From Tubulanus polymorphus (taxonomy: Eukaryota > Nemertea > Palaeonemertea > Tubulaniformes > Tubulanidae), in the NCBI RefSeq assembly GCF_964204645.1, contig NC_134026.1, positions 22,958,650 through 23,022,649 on the forward strand: a stretch of 64,000 nt of DNA. The letters run 5' to 3'. The position numbers and the translations under genes are program-made. A model generated the notes under the pieces. It saw nothing but the letters and a program-made list of their open reading frames with translations. It did not search any database and was not told where the DNA came from. Positions 1 through 14,500 of the stretch are shown here, piece by piece (position 1 is the first letter of the stretch; every line of letters begins with the position of its first letter).

Positions 1-2551
1 TAATATAGTAAACGCTCCCTAACTTCAGTGGTGTCCTATGCTCTATTGTCATTAGGTATATTGAATTTCTAGTTGGACTGTCTCCTTGATCACTCATGTC
101 CACATGCGCAGTGTATGTATTTTTAATCATATTCCTAAAAGCTACGGAGCAACCGAAACATTCAGAATGCTCCTAGGTATCAAATTAAGTCAATGATTTG
201 ACTAAGTTCACCTCTATTTCAGCCACATTCTGTGAGACTAGGGTGCACTCAAGGTGGTCGTCCTGTGATCTTTTATGTGCCCAACTATGTCAGTTTCGGC
301 CTCTTAGTGTCACCAGTCCTCATTTGTAGATAGACAAAGGTTATTTAAGGAAAATCGCCAGGTTCTGACTTGTAAGCACTGTCATAAGGCACAATCTCTA
401 CATTGGGATTATGTTTTGTTCTTGCCACCAAGGGGAGTTGAACATTGGAGTTTATACAATTTTTCTGTATTGAATATTGAATGTATATTGATACTGCATA
501 TTTTTTAACCACAATAAATTGTAAAATTCTTGCTCATGAAATGCTCTATGATTATGATGAGTTTCAAGGACATTTGTAACCAAAAAGCATCACCAAATGG
601 AAAATTATAGCTCATGACATGTTCTATGATTGTGGTGAGTTTCATGGTCGTTGGTTTATGTATCAGTTCACCAGGATTATCAAGTGGTACTTCGTGGGCA
701 TAGTTTAAATTGTTTTCAAACATCTTGTGAATTGGCTGACCTGGATATGAAATTGTGCCTCTAATTTATATATGAATGATATACAAATGAAAAAGGAAAA
801 ATCAGAAAAAAATCAATCTACATCATGATAAGAATGAGCACTTGATCGAAAAGATTGGGCATCTTGTAGCAATCATAATTCATTTGAAATTCATTTGAAA
901 TTCATGAAAATCCTTCACCAACGGGTCAATTTGCATTTCGAAACAGTCTTTGAAATTAACCATCGCTCAATCGCCACTGCCATGCAACTGTTGATTTCAA
1001 GCATTTTGAGCATTTTGATTACGTTCTTCTTAGTATTTGCGATGTATAAAAAAAGAACTGTGAAATTTGAGATGTCTCCAAAGCGATTATCGATGGATAG
1101 GCAAGTTCCCTGGAGAACGGTTTAGATAAGACTCGCGGGACAGATGTCGTCGAAAGATTTGTAGATGATCGCAGATGAGTTTGAAAAGCAATCGTTTAAA
1201 GCAAATGACGATGTTTGCGCAATCAAACTTTGTGGATTCAGTGAAATTGAAGCAGGCAATACTGATATACCGTACATGTCACCACATCGTAAACAACTCG
1301 TTCACGACCCATCAGCCATCAGGTCTATTTTGTCCATGTGATCGGGCAACATTTCCTGGTCTTTCTCATTTCCATCACGGAGCAACATATTCTCAAATGT
1401 ATATTCAATAAATTTATCCAGGAAAGATATAAATCAAAATAATTCAGCCCTATTGCCTATATAATAAATGTTGGCATGTTGGCAGTAACTGAGTATGGGC
1501 ACAAAATCGGATGGGTAGAACTTGATTGGATCGAAATATGTAATAAATGATAATACATTATAACCCATGCGCATTTCGATAAAAGAATAGGAAAACAAGT
1601 TGAAGAGCATTTCCACCAATAACTTGAAGAGCATTGAGGAATGGGAAATGAGATTGGAATCAGGGCCTACAGTGAGGGTGACATCATGGTGCGTTCTCGT
1701 AATATTGCCATAATTTACCGCTATCTCTTTCTGCGCCCGTAGAGCTGGAAAAGGAAAACACGCAAAGCACATAATGCATTATCAGCCAGCAGGACTGCAA
1801 CCGATGACAACTTTCCTCTGGTTTATTTAAATGACTGTTTAAGTGTTTGTCGTTGCACTTGCTGTAACGCCAATAGTTCGGTCAAGCAGTCGCAAACATT
1901 TTTGACTGGTTGGCTGTGTGTTTTATCTCCGTTATACCATACTACACTACGAGTCTATTGTTCTTTGTGACAACATGTGTTCTGATCTATTGAACTTGCG
2001 ATTGGATTTCGATGTTTAATTCCCTGTAGGAGTTGTTGTTTCGCAGATTGCAGATTGCGGGTCCAATTAATGAAACCTGGCGCATACCAACCTATAGCCT
2101 TGAGCTCGGTGTCTATTACACATTTGCACCTCGTAATAGATGTCATTCATCAAATAAAACATCTACAGAAGACATCATTGGTAAAGATAGCGGAGAAAAC
2201 AATCACGATTTGTTAGCACAGCTGTATGGACATATATGACGCGGAAAATCTTATCCGAATTGGTTTTTTTTTCATTTTCAATGACAACATTTACATGTTC
2301 ATGCGTGTGGATGGAGTGTATAATTAGCTGTGACATGTGTACTGGCTCAGCTGAAGTAAAAGAAGAGAGTTAGTTGCAGACTACTAGTGTTATCACAGCA
2401 AGCAAGCCAGCGCCATATATACGTCAAACTAGCTATGGTGGCTTATGTGTCAAAAGCATCTTTGTAGTTGCCATCTCAGCGTTTATGTTTATCTTTTCTG
2501 TTGCGTTGCCGAAATTAGTTTTACGCACCGAGTCGGAATTTTTCTGTTAAA
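1..2551. other. Upstream flank of the KChIP gene, no gene recognised
   Basis: This stretch precedes the first recognised KChIP coding exon and presumably holds its promoter and 5' UTR. I see no convincing coding exon. The short open frames are AT-rich and match no family I know. A degenerate two-copy tandem repeat lies at 523-650. A clear TATA box or CpG-rich core is not evident by eye. Confidence 0.4.
523..650. repeat. Degenerate two-copy tandem repeat (about 78 bp period)
   Basis: Two similar blocks begin at 523 and 601. Both read AAAATT, then GCTCATGA, then TCTATGATT, then GTGAGTTTCA or ATGAGTTTCA, about 78 bp apart. It is a local duplication in noncoding sequence with no obvious function. 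Confidence 0.5.
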
Positions 2552-5500
2552 ATGTTATGCGTTAATTTATTCAACAAGGAGGCTGGTGGGCCCGGACTAG
2601 ACAAACTTTCCATCAATTCTGGTAAGTCATATCTTTAATAGATTTTCGAACGATCATTTGAAAAATTAGCTCGGTCAATATTGGGCAAAGGACTTGGTTA
2701 TTTGTTACTAGTATAGAAAATTGATCTCTACTTTAATGGTTAGTTTTTCTCAGGTCTTTGAATTTTGAATAATCCAAGAATTGAAAAATTTCTAAATTCT
2801 GTAACTCCTAAATGTGGTATACGTTTTATCATATTTGAGACACGAGGAGCATCATTTATTTTCTTACACTAGCTGTGTCTGAAAATTGATATCTGCAATC
2901 TCTGGGGTTCATTCTGAGGATTTGCAGTATTATATTCTTTCTATGCTGGTGAAAGCTCTAGTATTATTTGACAACAAGAGATCGCAATGTTTTTTCTCTA
3001 CTTGAGTATCAATGCTGCGCTGGGCGATTAATGGTCTGTAAGAAATTATGATATATCTTGACTCGGGAAGATTTAACATCCACGGTTCGAGCGGGAAATG
3101 TAGTTAGAGAAAGATCTCTGCATCTTCGACAAGACTCGCTGGGAGCTTGGAGTAATCCACGATAAGGGTGATGTTGATAGTGTAAAGTCAATGCGCCTCT
3201 TTCATCTTTTGTCTTTATCCTGAAATGCCACTGAACGCTTAATCAACTGAGGAATGCACAGAAAATGCCAATATAGTCTAGTAATCTATGAAACCACCAT
3301 TTTGCGAGTAGATTTCATCTGCTGACTTTGAAGTGTGTGTTGTAAGTTCTGTTCGCTAAACGTCATCAAAGTGATGCAGAAAACCACTGCAATATCCGAT
3401 CTTAATGCGCTGTAAGGCTATTTATAACATAAATAGCTTGGTCTATTTTTTTGCGCACAATCATCCGTTAAGAATTGATTTCATTGTGGTCGTTGTTATC
3501 TTCTGTCGCCTCGCTTGTATAGGATTCCGAGTTCATTTTTCAACGTAACGGATGCCATCGATCTTTTATTATGATCTTGATGGCAGCTGGTGTCGTAAAA
3601 TGTATAAAATTTGGGTGTTGGCTATTTTTCCAGAAAGGCTCTTATGATTTTATCGAAATTCTGTGTATGCTACCAGTGATTGATTTGCTGTTATTTTGTT
3701 GAGGTTCGAATCAAAAATCCCCTGAATTATATCATGTCACAACTAGATATGTTGATCTTTTTAGGTCGATGGTATATCTCCTTATTAACGAACCTCTTTC
3801 ATGATTCAATAAATCAGTTCTATGTGATTTAAAGCTATTTTCCAATGCACTAAAGGTCACAATATTACAGTAATTTGGCAAAATGTGCTAAGCTTTTTTA
3901 CCCCCTATATCGAGCCTCAGGTGTAAAGTTTGTTCGTTATTTCTTCATTATAAAGTTTTTAAAAACAAATCTCTATCTAAAAGAATTTCCATAAATCATA
4001 TTGTCGAGATCTGATAACTTCCAACAACGGCTGAACCACATGTCACTTGGAATGTGATTTCAGATTGAAATGAAGGTCTGTAGTCTTTGCCATGTAATTT
4101 TTAGCTCTTCGGTTGAATATGTTAACCATATCCGGTTAGAACTGAAGCTTGTCTTGGTAATAACGCTGGGATATGCCCGCCAAGTTACTCAACTCATTGA
4201 TATCACCCTTAATTAAAGATTTTTCTCGTTCGTGTCTTCTGTACCTCAGTCTCATCGTTGCCGGCTCTTTTTCTAGTTTCATTTGCATTTGCGTTCATCC
4301 CATTCATTTCAGAGTATGCTTTTTTCCATCATCGCCAAGACTTCACGTTCAATTAAGCTTAATCTCATCTCAATTATAGACGAAAAGTTTCTTTTTCGCA
4401 AAACACGCATATAACAATTGAATTTTCATGGTGAACTTCAACCCTGGCGTCATTGAATTGCATTCATGTGGTGATCATGTTAATGATTTTTCCACGCACG
4501 CTGAAGATGCATTTTGAATTTTCTCATGAATGTTGCTCTTGCGTGTTCTATTTATTGCTTATCAAATTGTCTTGGGTAATTGCTTCGTTAAGTGGATTTA
4601 TATAAAATTTGGAGAATCTGTCTCTCCTTGAGATATACGAACTGGAGATATGAAATACTCCTCTTCACTTGACATTTTAATGTTGAATCGGAGATTCCTC
4701 TTTTTTATGTGTATACAATTTCGTCATTTGAGCTACATTCGCAAAATCATTGAAGTCATCGCGACTTTTATGAAACTGGTGTGTCGTTAATGGCAACTGT
4801 ACCAGAATATTTGAATAAAGTATCAGCCAGGGCCAAGGTTTCCGACATCTAGCATATGTTACCATAGGAACTACCAAATAAATGTATCTTATATGTTGAT
4901 CCGTGGAGGTAAGTATAATGAACTATCTTTATAACCCCACACTGAATCAGTCGGATTCGCATTCTGATGAAGTTTTTCGTATTAATGTGGTACATTTACT
5001 TGCTATCAGGCGAAGAAATAGCTAAATGTCTTATATTGCTCTGGAGAGTATCTGGCTGATGGTCTCACATATTGGCTTTTCGTTTCTCGGATAAAATGGT
5101 TTTTTGGTCAGCTTTATATCTAGTTGGTCCATAACTCCTTCATGTAATTGATTTTGGAATGAATTATGTAAATTTACTGTTAGTTCTGAAGAAGGGTGTT
5201 GATGATTTTTATCTTACAGTCTGTTGGTTACTTGCTACCAGTATGAGAGGGGACATTTTTTAGTAATAGGCAAAGAAACTGTAGCATTAAGGTCTCTGGC
5301 GTTGAAATGAAACTGAAGCCGTGATCACACGAGCATTTTTGGCACGGAACAACTGTTCACACGGGTGCCAAATGGGCCCGACCAAAAACGACTGACCAGG
5401 CCCGAGCCAAATTTTATCACGAGACAGTTTACGCGTGAGCACACTCTAATTAGACGCGGGCCAAATATGGCTTGAGCCTGATCCGTGCCAATTTGGCCCA

Positions 5501-8500
5501 GCCCAAATCCTCTCTGTGTGATCGCGGCTTATGTCATGAATATCGCGTTTTCATCTCTATGCATAAGTGATAATCCTGTCTTCCACAGGCTATTATTCAG
5601 CCTTAACAAGATTTCAAACAACAGGAAAACATTGTTCTTGGATGTCCAGCCATATTTTTCATTCATTTCCTACCTTGTAAAATCTTTCTTGGTTCGGGTT
5701 AAATTATCATAGACGGCAATGATAAGGGTCAGCCATACCTCACAGGACACTAATATTTGAGAGTTACCCTGGAGGAATTGCATTTCCATTGAATCTCAGT
5801 TGTGGAATCTAATTCGCACTTGAAAGTTTCACACATTTCATTTGTAGTCCATATCCTGGCATACTGCATTCTTATGCCATGGACTGTAAAACTAAGAGTC
5901 CATGATTACATGGAACTATCATAAAACCCACTTACCATTCTGACAACAGCCGCTTGGGACAGATAGGATAAATGAGTTCAGTATCTTAGATATTGAAAGG
6001 GTTTATGTATTTTGTGTTATATGGATATTTTGGTGACAATTTATTATTGGTGCGGTAATGATTAATTATTATGATTACTCAAAGAAATACCAGATGAATA
6101 TTTTCATAAACTGCTAGTTCAAAATCAGTGATTTGTTTCAGTAAACTTATGTGCCGCTCACATACTTGCACTACTCTGCCATCTTGCAGTAAATGCTGAA
6201 ACCAAAATGCAAGCTTTTCCCGTTGCTTTGGTAACGGTTGGGTTTGTAACGTAGTGACACTCTCGGTAAAATCATCAACTAAAAGAAAGTGAGAAATGTA
6301 TAATTTGCTCAATTGAGAAAGGCCACAATTAAAGTGTAGAATGCAAAGAATGAAAAGTTTGCAACATTCTGCATTATCAGGTGGCTGATGATGGCCATTA
6401 GAAAATTGCCGAAATGTATCAACAGACTTTTAAATTGGCTTCGATTATACTTTTCATGGATAAGTGTATTTCAATAACTGTAAAATGAATTATATTGAAT
6501 TTTATTTCACCAAGCTTTGAAGATATTAAAGATATGTAAATGGTGCTTTCAAATGTGGCTTTTTTATACGTATTCATTTATTTCCGAGATATCTTACGAA
6601 GGACTGTATGTGACTGATAAACGATTTCAACATTACAGGGGTTGGCGTACTCTACGTCGACCCCTCATTATTTATGATTACGAACCTAAAGTGATGTTTC
6701 GAAGCTGAGGACCTAATCACAAATGACAGCGTCATTTCGCTTGATTATCAGACGCAGCAAGCATCCGACAATCAAATTTGCCATTGCTTTTATTTCGATG
6801 TTTCAATCGTCGAGTATCAATATAATTTTAATCGATATAGCCACACATTACGGCCTACCACTTATGATAAAGATTATACGGCGTGCCATCATCCAGCAGC
6901 CTTGCTTCATCGATATTTTTTCGTCAGCATTTTTGTGCTCGTACGCTATTCGTATGCTATTTTAAAGAGAAAGCTGCCTTTATATAAATATTTTATCATT
7001 ATATTATATGATATTATGATATGTCTTATTAAGCATATGATTTTGCTTGGCTCAATGTGTGGAAATAAGCATAGATGTCTTAAATGCAAAATATACTGGA
7101 AATTTAAATAGAAATACATAATCATATTCAAAGACCTTAGTTGAAGAATACCAATTTGAAGTGTAACGGTTGGTTTTATCACTTTGCTGTGCATTCATCT
7201 TCATAGATGACACTTTACATGTTAAAGTCCATGATATTTTCCGTGATTAGAAAAGCTGCAATCATAAAATCCAATCGGCAACATTCAATTTGCATTATGA
7301 ACCCGTCGAAAAATGGTGGTGGTTTTCATTTGCCGTGATCGTCGCATTTTGCTGCTAAAAGCTGCTTATTCTTAATTTCTAACAAAATATTGTGTTTTTT
7401 TCTCTTGCTCCTGTCTGAACATCTTCTAGGCAATGGTAAGTCAACCAGTTCAAATATGCATTTAAAAAACAGCTTTCCATTATCGCTTCTCCCAGTTAAT
7501 GGAACAGTTTGTTGCAAACCCTTATGAATGTCTTGCTCGTAATCCCCTTCGTACTTTATCCTTTCCATTTATCGAACACATAATTGAAAAGTTCACTAAA
7601 AAGTTGTACTAAAAGGCAGGATAGTTTTTTTAACTTGAACCTGTTGGACATTCATGGGGAAGTTTGCATTAACTTTTCTCTAATTAAGTAGTTATAATTA
7701 TCATTTTTGTTTCGTCGTTGCTAGTAATTTTCAGTATGCTGCTGCTGCTGCTGCTGCTGATTCTGTCCATTTTTAATCTTTTTTCAACATGCACGTTTTT
7801 TTTCAACATGCATTTTCGCTGAGCATGATAAATAGTGCATAGTATGTAAATGTGACTCTGTGACTTCTTGCTCCGTTAGTTCCAGTAAATTTCTTAAGTG
7901 ACTAGCACAAGATTTTGTTATCATGTCTAGAACCACGGGTGCGAAATGGAGAGGATTGCCTTAATTTTAGGCAAACAGTGAATGATAATTTTTACGGTTG
8001 TTATATTAGTATTCATCAATTCCAGCACAGTACATTTTACCTTGCTGTTTGTTTGTTTTTTTTTTAAATTTTAGATTCTAGATTCTGTCCATTGCAAATA
8101 GTGAAGTACTGTTAGCATGTTTGCGCACATAACTCTGACCTTGTATTGAACGTTTCAGTATATATTCTGACAACCCCTCTGTCACACTCAAGTTCATTTT
8201 TCTCTTGATAAAATAAAACTTAACCAAAGTATGCAGCGTAAATTTTCTTGGAACATGATTGTCTAAGTGTTGAATTGATTATTTTAGTAGTTAGTCTTTT
8301 ATGACTGTCATTTGCAGCAGGGAAGTATATATTTATATATCTATTGTTAGCGAGATCGTTATCGTAGTTAAATGCTTATCTCGCATGATTAGCTGAAAGC
8401 GTAGAATCTGGGCCAGGAGAAGACAATTTCTTTGAACTACGCAAGGAGGTCTATCAACTCCTTGAACTACATAAAATCGCTTAGAGGAGCTGTACTGAAA

Positions 8501-11500
8501 ATAAAGCAAAAGAGGAAGATGCTTTGATTGTTATTGTTGAAGTAGAAATAATCGTGGTTGGACCAACAGCCGATGGCAATTCTGACAATCCCGTTATCTA
8601 GTAATATGAGATGAGTATGGAGAACATATTGCGCGTTCATTCTTGCTCCTTTGATTAATATTTGAAAGGATTTATTATAAGGAGTGCGTTATTAAGTTAT
8701 TAACATTCTTGTTTCAAAAGTACTTTCTCATTTAGGGTCATTCAGTTTTCAATGTCAATCTCTTCACAATGACATTCTACCCATCCCAGTGTGTGCATGC
8801 TATCATGTTGATGCTCCACGTTGCCATAGCATTCATTATCCATAATACTGAATATAAATATATATCACCTTTGAAATCGAACTGATTAAAAATCGACAAA
8901 AAACAGATAAATTTATATCTACCTAATGCATCTTGAAAACCTGACGTGATTTGGTAAATTCGATTGCTACTTGCTGAAATGCTACATTGAGAAGTGTTAT
9001 GGTGAATCAGTGGTGAATGAATGTATATGTGTCTCTGAAGCTGCTGACACACCGACGTGCCAGTATGTTTTGGCTACCTGTCACGATCACATAATATTTA
9101 TACCTAATCCTCGCTGTCAATGCCAGTCATGGCATTATCTAGTGGAAAACCAATCAGACAATACCCTGATTAGATTAACCATGGCACAACACGTCGAGGA
9201 GGAGTTGCAGGGATGAGTATTAGTCTTAGTTTTGATCAGAGACACAGCATGAAATGGTCGGAAATGGTTAATACATTTTCTGGCAGAGAAAAAATACCTT
9301 CACCATAAGATAAGATTGACACTCTTCATGCAATTATACAGCGCAATGAGCAAACACATGATGGATCATTCCCATAAACATTCTTGAAGTCAGTGGAGAA
9401 ATGGACATACTGTACACTGGTACCCTGGGAGTTCTTGGGTCATTTTCCATTAGAGGATTTTCTTCAATAATGCAATATTTATGTTCAATATTTCATCATG
9501 TTTGCACATCTTTTTTTCATCTGCCATACCATCATTCCGAAAATGCATTCAAAGGATTCTAGAAATGCATTGCATCGGCACCATCATTTGCATTGGCAGT
9601 AACATTTACTATTCTCATTCATTTCCATTTGTCGAATTTAGAGCACTGTCAACATTCCTCTCCCTAGATGATCACATAGAGTATCATCATAAATATTCTC
9701 TGTGATAAACAATTTTACAAGGGACTTAACTATGATGGACCTGGACAATGATATTTCTGACAATTGCCGATCTTATTTCATTTCTGATTTCTGAGCCAAC
9801 CAGAAGAGACTCTGTCACTATTTTTACCTTTTTATTCTGACTACAGAAAGCTACTTCAGTGCGCATTTTGTAATAAGCTATAAGTTATCGATTGTGTAGG
9901 CTGCAGTGCTGAACCGTAATCATGAAATGAAGCAGCACAACACTGCCACACTTGGCAAGCGTTCCTGGTTACTTGGGAATTTTGCTCTGAGTCGACTTTG
10001 CTGATGCGATTAACAATCACCTGTGCAGAACTTTTCAAGAGCACCATCCTCAACTCTGTGATTGGCTGCAGTTTTTGGCTTAAGTGACTACCTATATGAT
10101 AAGACAGCATATTTGCCTCAATCGCCGGATAGATCTGGAATCAGGACAATATTTGTGATTGCTTTTTTGTTGCTATAGTTTCAAAGTTTTTAATGATGCA
10201 ATAGTGAATAGTTCGCTACCAAAGGATGGATCAATGTTGAATGAAATGGGATGGAAGAATTCAACCCCAGGATAATTGACAAAATACGATGGGAGGAGTG
10301 ACAGATAAACTTTTTGATCCTGGTAAATTATATCAATGTTAAGTGTGTTCATATCTGAGGGCATAAATCAGAAATTCATACCACTTTACACTTCTAATGA
10401 TGAACTTGAACTTAAACTTTCATTTAGTCTATCGAGTAAAGTGAAACCAGAAGATAAGTTCAATGTTTGAGGCCTAATCAATAATACATTCTATTCAACG
10501 TCTAAGAATATTGAAATATGTAGAATAACAGTCTTATATGTGCACTTCAGGATATGATGCCATGCTATGTATCTGATTTATAAAATGGAGAAAGTGTGTA
10601 AATTAGGCCATGTTATTGAGAATCTAATATTTTTGTTTTATCCAGCTAACCGTTTAGCTTTTCACATTTACGATCAATGGGGGTTATATTTATAACTATG
10701 GAGATTGATTCGAGTTATTCAAGGGTTTATTAGATAGTGTCATCCACAAAGTCTTCAATTACTGGGATCAAAAACTATAGTTCACCTCCATTAAATATGA
10801 ATTCTGTTTAAAATGCCGATGATACACCGTTCAATACTACAGGGGTTTCAGTGTGTTTCTAGTGAAAAATGCAAATCCCTGAAGATTATTTTGCTTACAG
10901 TTTTCTCATTTTATTCATTAAAAAAAAACCAGAATTGTATCTGGCCTTTGAGCGGTTTGTAGCTTTTCAATGCAAACACGTGCCGGAGCTGCACAAAGCA
11001 ACGACTTTAGGCTTTAGATTAATGATGAATTCTTGTTGCAATCACACGGAACTTCATCGCGTTCAGGTTTTTATCAGGTGTTTTTATCCGACCATGACGA
11101 TTAAAGGAATAGGCATTGAATAGACCCAAACAACCTGTAAAAAAGTTCTTTTCACGTTTTCATCTCCATAACAGCTTTAGAAAATATGATTAGGGTATCA
11201 TTAATCATACCTTTCATCAGTATTCAGCTGAAAACCAATAGTCGACTAGAAACTACTTGAAAGTTTATTAACGCCTTGAAGAAAAATAACACCTATATAT
11301 TGCCTAATATAGTCGACAATGAATTATATATAAATGATATATTAGAGACCAATTCAGTTACTTTGAATTTGAGTTGAATTGACCTGAACCAATATATATA
11401 GCCCAGTTATATGGACGATGTAGTGCACATTCTCTCAAAATAATTATCAACAAGAAAACTAACTCCAAAGTTTTTGACATCGGAAGGCTTAATATTGTCG

Positions 11501-14500
11501 ACAATGAATAACATGATATAGATTTTGATAATTGAATTGAATGGCAACTAGTCCTAGCCCCAATATTGATAAGTAGTTCACCAAAAATTTAACAAAAGTT
11601 ATGAAATATATTTAGTTACAAAATAGATGCCAAAATTCACAATTATGTAAAATTCTTATTTTGAAATGCCAATATTGATGTCTTAGATGGACTGACACAG
11701 AACCCCTTAAATTACGCATACTAAGTATCAATACATATAAACATTATTGTAACAGTTTTTACGGTGTCAATTTGACAAAAGACACGAAATTATCAAACAC
11801 CTTTGATGTGTTTCATTAGGAGATTCAAATGATTATATGATATAAGCAGCAATTTTCTTCCCTTCATTCAGATCTGAAATCGAAATAATTGATGTATTGA
11901 TAGGTCTTCACATGTACAGATTTCATATGATAATATATTGCTACATGTATAACTTTATTTTTAGCACATCTTTTTACATCGTTTGCGTTCATGTGAAAAT
12001 TGTAATCATCTTCAAAGGAAGAACAGTTCATAATTGGTCATGTTAAGGTAAACCAGAAGAGCATCTCCTATTAACTGTGTACTGATGCATATCATATACA
12101 GCATGTAACTGTATAACTGATCTAATTTCATTATTACAAGACTCATCGTCATATATCCGCATCCCACACACTCTATATACCTGCACCTTTCTTTGCAGTA
12201 AGTCTGTGTTGGCCTTATTCCTTTTGCCAGAAAACATGATCATCAAGATATTTCTCATTTTCATTTCATTCAGTCTATTGAAGTGCTTTCGTAGGGTTTT
12301 TCGAGCCCTCTTGAAATTTCATCTCAACACTCAAAGAGATATTGAATGTGCTCTTAACGTGGAGGTTGCAAATATTACTAACCAATATTTTTCTACCATG
12401 ACCTTGAAATGATAGGTCGTTTTTGATAGGTCATCTCTGTAAAAGGTGCTCAATTACAAGAATGTCCCTGTGCCTATTATACGGCTATTACTGAGGGGTC
12501 TTAACACGATTACCCTTCTGCGCTCATCATTCTTCATTTTGCCAACGTGAAGTGATGAGTGGACATTACTTTGGTCATTCACGATTATGGTCACACTCAT
12601 GTAATAGTATGGTCTTCATTTCACTCTTCTTCGTCACTCATAAAAAAAGAAACTTCAGTTTACGATATCATGTACTGTTAGAAATACAGCTGCAGATCAA
12701 CATTTGCTTAATTCAGTGATTACTTCACATCTCCTTGTTTCACACCCGAAGGAACCAGGAAAAACTTCCTGTGTATACTTAAGTAATTACTCTCTTGAGC
12801 CAAAGTATATCCACTAAAGCCTAGTTATTATCTTAGTGGCGATAGTATACAATGTTAGGGTGGATAAATAATTTGATTATTACTCTTCGCGGTTATTACC
12901 TCCCTTTGTCAGTTGTTAGAATTACTACTTCGTTGTGAGAGCTACTACCATTTGAATATAAGGGAGTGTTTCACACATTTTAAGATGCAAATGCACAGTG
13001 TTGTCATTGTCAGAGAGTATTTTTTCTAATGCTGTTTATTTGCTGACAAACACCATTAGACTCTTACTAAGCTGAAGTATTTTCTCATTGGAGTTTCAGA
13101 CATTTCGATTCAACCAGTCTAATGGATGTAGAAAAGCCTAGATGCAATTGGTGAGGTTGAATAGTGATAAATTTCATAAGACTGTTGTATGAGGACATAT
13201 TGGCTTACAAAACATGAAAAAGGATACATCAATCAGATGTGTCAAATGTTACGATAATGGGGACAGGTCAACTTAAACAATTTCATTTTGTAAACAGAGC
13301 AGTATAGATAGTATCATTGATAATAGAAATACTGGAATTTTTAAGACTAGTGCAAATTATACAATGAAATATCAGCTGCATATAAATCAAAATTCAACTG
13401 AGTGATTCAAATTTGAAGTTAGTTGGGATCAGCTGTTAATATAATTATTTGCTGTATTATTACCACCGATATTGGAAGTATCTCCATACCAATGTAGAAC
13501 TCATGTCATTTAGAAACTCAATGAATTTGTTCAGAAATACCTCAATCTAATTTCTAAGTCTGCTTTCCATGTCAAAACTTTTATCTAACGTTTGATATGA
13601 AGTATATACTGTATGTAATATCAAGTGTCGTCTCTTTGTTAGACTTACTACTATTGATATATTGATGTAAGATTCATCAAGAACCTCTTCTCGGTGCTAT
13701 CAAATGCATATGCTTTGCACTTGACGACCAACCATCAAAAAGTTGACAACCAGTTACTTATTAGTTCTGACAGGTCGACATATAGGCAATAAAGGATCCT
13801 ATTTTGCCTGGATGGTTTGACAGCTTCTATAGTTAAGCGTTCAACATTTCCATATGACAAACTGCTACCAACTTAGCGATTCGTCAATTCTTGAGATTTA
13901 CTGAGCTCCATTAATCCGTTCTTCAAAATCTCTTGAATTTTTTTCATTTGCATATGCGTTTGGCGTAAGATATTTGCGGTGTTTTCTTTTGCGCGATAGT
14001 GTATTTCAGTTTGTGTTCTTCACCAGAACACGGCTTGGTATTCGTGTAAGTGTTACAGTTGTGAATTGCTGTAGTACCAAAGTGCTAAATCAGCTCATCT
14101 TGAACAGCGGTTTCAGCTAAAAGTTTCACATATACCCCATTGTTTCGCCTATGTAACTCCCAGTGATATTATCTTAACATTTTTATCATGTTCTTAAATA
14201 TTTCCTTAGCGTTATTTCTAAACAAGATGGCTGACTAGCTGTTGTGTAGTGTGTCATGTTGGTTTTATTTTGGATGGAGCATAGCCTCCTCAAAGCAGAG
14301 TTTTTTGGGTGTTATGTTGTTATGTATATGCATATGCATTTTAAAGCAACAGCGCTTTGGTTTATTTCATTAAATTTTCATTTCCATATCATTTGGAGCA
14401 TCACTGGTTCTTCCTTGCGCTTCACTGACAGTTGCATATGAAATTCTGTATGACTTCTATAGCCAATCCATTTTGCCACCCAAGCTGATAGTGATACATG

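Noticed and set aside
895-1125. 76-codon frame with a hydrophobic segment upstream of KChIP, considered as an alternative KChIP4a-like N-terminal exon
   Set aside because: It ends in a stop with no donor giving the required one-nucleotide overhang, and it has no similarity beyond hydrophobicity.
8401-8635. Coding-like plus-strand text (for example [21 protein letters not shown])
   Set aside because: It is interrupted by stops, has no splice support and no recognised family; it may be an old repeat but cannot be supported.
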